From UBA961 sp014191195 (GTDB lineage: Bacteria > Bacteroidota > Ignavibacteria > Kapaibacteriales > UBA961): 64,000 nucleotides of DNA. This document shows, one piece after another, positions 63,301 to 64,000 of the stretch (position 1 is the first letter of the stretch; every line of letters starts with the position of its first letter). The stretch covers positions 2,418,001 through 2,482,000 of the forward strand of contig OZ123195.1 in NCBI GenBank assembly GCA_964204605.1, in the 5' to 3' direction. Both the position numbers and the translations under genes were made by a program. The notes below the pieces were generated by a model that saw only the letters and a program-made list of their open reading frames with translations, made no database searches and was not told the DNA's origin.

Positions 63301-64000
63301 ATGAGAGCCAAATTACAATTACTGGCTTCGGATGCTGCGATATATGGTTTAACAACTCTATTAACGCGTTCGATGAGCTTTTTGCTTACTCCATTATATA
63401 CTCATTATTTGTCTTCTAGAGCTGATTTTGGTATATATTCTTATTTATACTCTTTACTCGCATTTATAAATGTTGTATACTCTTTTGGTTTAGATACTGC
63501 ATTCCTCCGTTTTTTTGACAAAGACAATAAAAATACAACTACAAAAGCATTTAGTTTTTCTTGGATTGGCATAGCATCCATAAGCATAATTTCTACATCC
63601 ATATGTATTATATATGCTGATTATTTTACTTCATTAATTCCCGAGCTACAAGGTAATGCTGATATTATTAGGGCAATAGCATTAATCCCACTATTTGATG
63701 CATTAACTGTCATTCCATATAGTATCTTAAGAATGCAAAGAAAAGCTAAAAGATTCGCAGTCCTAAGAGTGATAAATGTAGCAATTAATCTTGTTCTTAA
63801 TATAATTCTTGTTGGCTCATTTCATCTGGGAATATGGGGAATTGTTGTCTCAGGTGTTATCTCATCAATATTAGCGGCATTATTGATTTTACCAGAAATT
63901 ATTCAGTTTACAAGGCCAAAAATCGATATAGCCATGGGCGCAGAAATGCTATCATTCGGTTTGCCAACTGTTCCATCTGCTTTTTCTGGAATGATGCTGC
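63301..64000 (+). CDS. Polysaccharide flippase (Wzx-like), N-terminal part, truncated by the window edge
   Basis: The first 233 residues are visible, beginning MRAKLQLLASDAAIYGLTTL with AGGATTGGA ahead of the ATG. LTRSMSFLLTPLYTHYLSSRADFGIYSYLYSLLAFINVV is typical of the oligosaccharide flippase (MATE/MVF) superfamily that moves lipid-linked sugars across the inner membrane. About seven helices fit so far. It fits the exopolysaccharide theme of the GT2 and UXS genes, but is far from them. Confidence 0.82.
   Translation, partial: MRAKLQLLASDAAIYGLTTLLTRSMSFLLTPLYTHYLSSRADFGIYSYLYSLLAFINVVYSFGLDTAFLRFFDKDNKNTTTKAFSFSWIGIASISIISTSICIIYADYFTSLIPELQGNADIIRAIALIPLFDALTVIPYSILRMQRKAKRFAVLRVINVAINLVLNIILVGSFHLGIWGIVVSGVISSILAALLILPEIIQFTRPKIDIAMGAEMLSFGLPTVPSAFSGMML

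Noticed and set aside
1..64000. CRISPR array, IS element, prophage, toxin-antitoxin or restriction system
   Set aside because: No regularly spaced repeats, transposase, integrase or phage genes, and no recognisable defence proteins were seen on either strand.

Overview
The window is AT-rich, almost fully coding DNA from a free-living, aerobic, Gram-negative heterotroph. Several features point to the Bacteroidota or wider FCB group. Two promoters match the Bacteroidota sigma consensus exactly (TTTG, 19-21 bases, TAnnTTTG). There are also a HmuY-type haem-binding lipoprotein beside a TonB-dependent receptor, an LptE lipoprotein, DUF4397 and DUF4286 proteins, and a BNR-repeat protein whose C-terminus resembles a type IX secretion sorting domain. 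A deep FCB branch such as Kapabacteria or Ignavibacteria is possible, but I cannot fix the genus. No tRNA, rRNA, CRISPR array, insertion sequence, prophage or plasmid gene was seen.

Layout. 1-5.1 kb: the tail of a sugar-nucleotide epimerase gene, miaA, rpsA, and a fused homocysteine-methyltransferase/MTHFR gene whose methyltransferase half has lost its zinc cysteines. 5.1-12.1 kb: katG, paaN, pruA, a frameshifted small membrane gene, and a gamma-carbonic anhydrase. 12.1-17 kb: trpS, a DadA-like oxidase, an AEC transporter and a carboxyl-terminal protease. 17-22.3 kb: two tandem paralogous outer-membrane/OmpA proteins, one with an 18-cysteine linker and the other with a von Willebrand A domain, then a DUF4397 lipoprotein. 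22.4-29 kb: metG, an OsmC protein and a minus-strand ABC/TPR group. 29-34.5 kb: short genes followed by envelope genes (lptE, a processive GT2 glycosyltransferase, UDP-glucuronate decarboxylase) with an FAH-family enzyme and a NifU-like scaffold.

34.5-36.6 kb holds a TPR protein and pdxB. 36.6-45.7 kb is a seven-gene minus-strand run with tiny gaps or overlaps: metB-like, ftsW, asnB, a beta-CASP nuclease, ridA, a fused DppD-DppF ATPase and ACMSD. 45.8-54.3 kb: a lipoprotein, a TldD-like protein, hutU, an ECF sigma factor, an exported PIG-L deacetylase, a BNR protein and truA. 54.3-58.8 kb is the most island-like part: a cytochrome-like lipoprotein, HmuY, a solitary phenylacetyl-CoA epoxygenase subunit PaaA, and a TonB receptor, with promoters, a palindromic operator and terminators visible. 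58.9-64 kb: a Bax-inhibitor-1 membrane protein, a TPR protein, pgi, an O-methyltransferase, a decayed small gene, and the start of a polysaccharide flippase.

Metabolically the genes suggest amino-acid and aromatic-acid catabolism (histidine, proline or glutamate, tryptophan via kynurenine, and phenylacetate, each represented by only one or two genes), methionine and folate metabolism, oxidative defence, and building of an exopolysaccharide-bearing outer membrane. No single well-bounded new defence or mobile system stands out. The best leads are the zinc-less methyltransferase fusion, the HmuY-paaA-TonB unit with its operator, the Cys-rich/VWA OmpA pair, and the membrane-anchored RidA inside the long operon.
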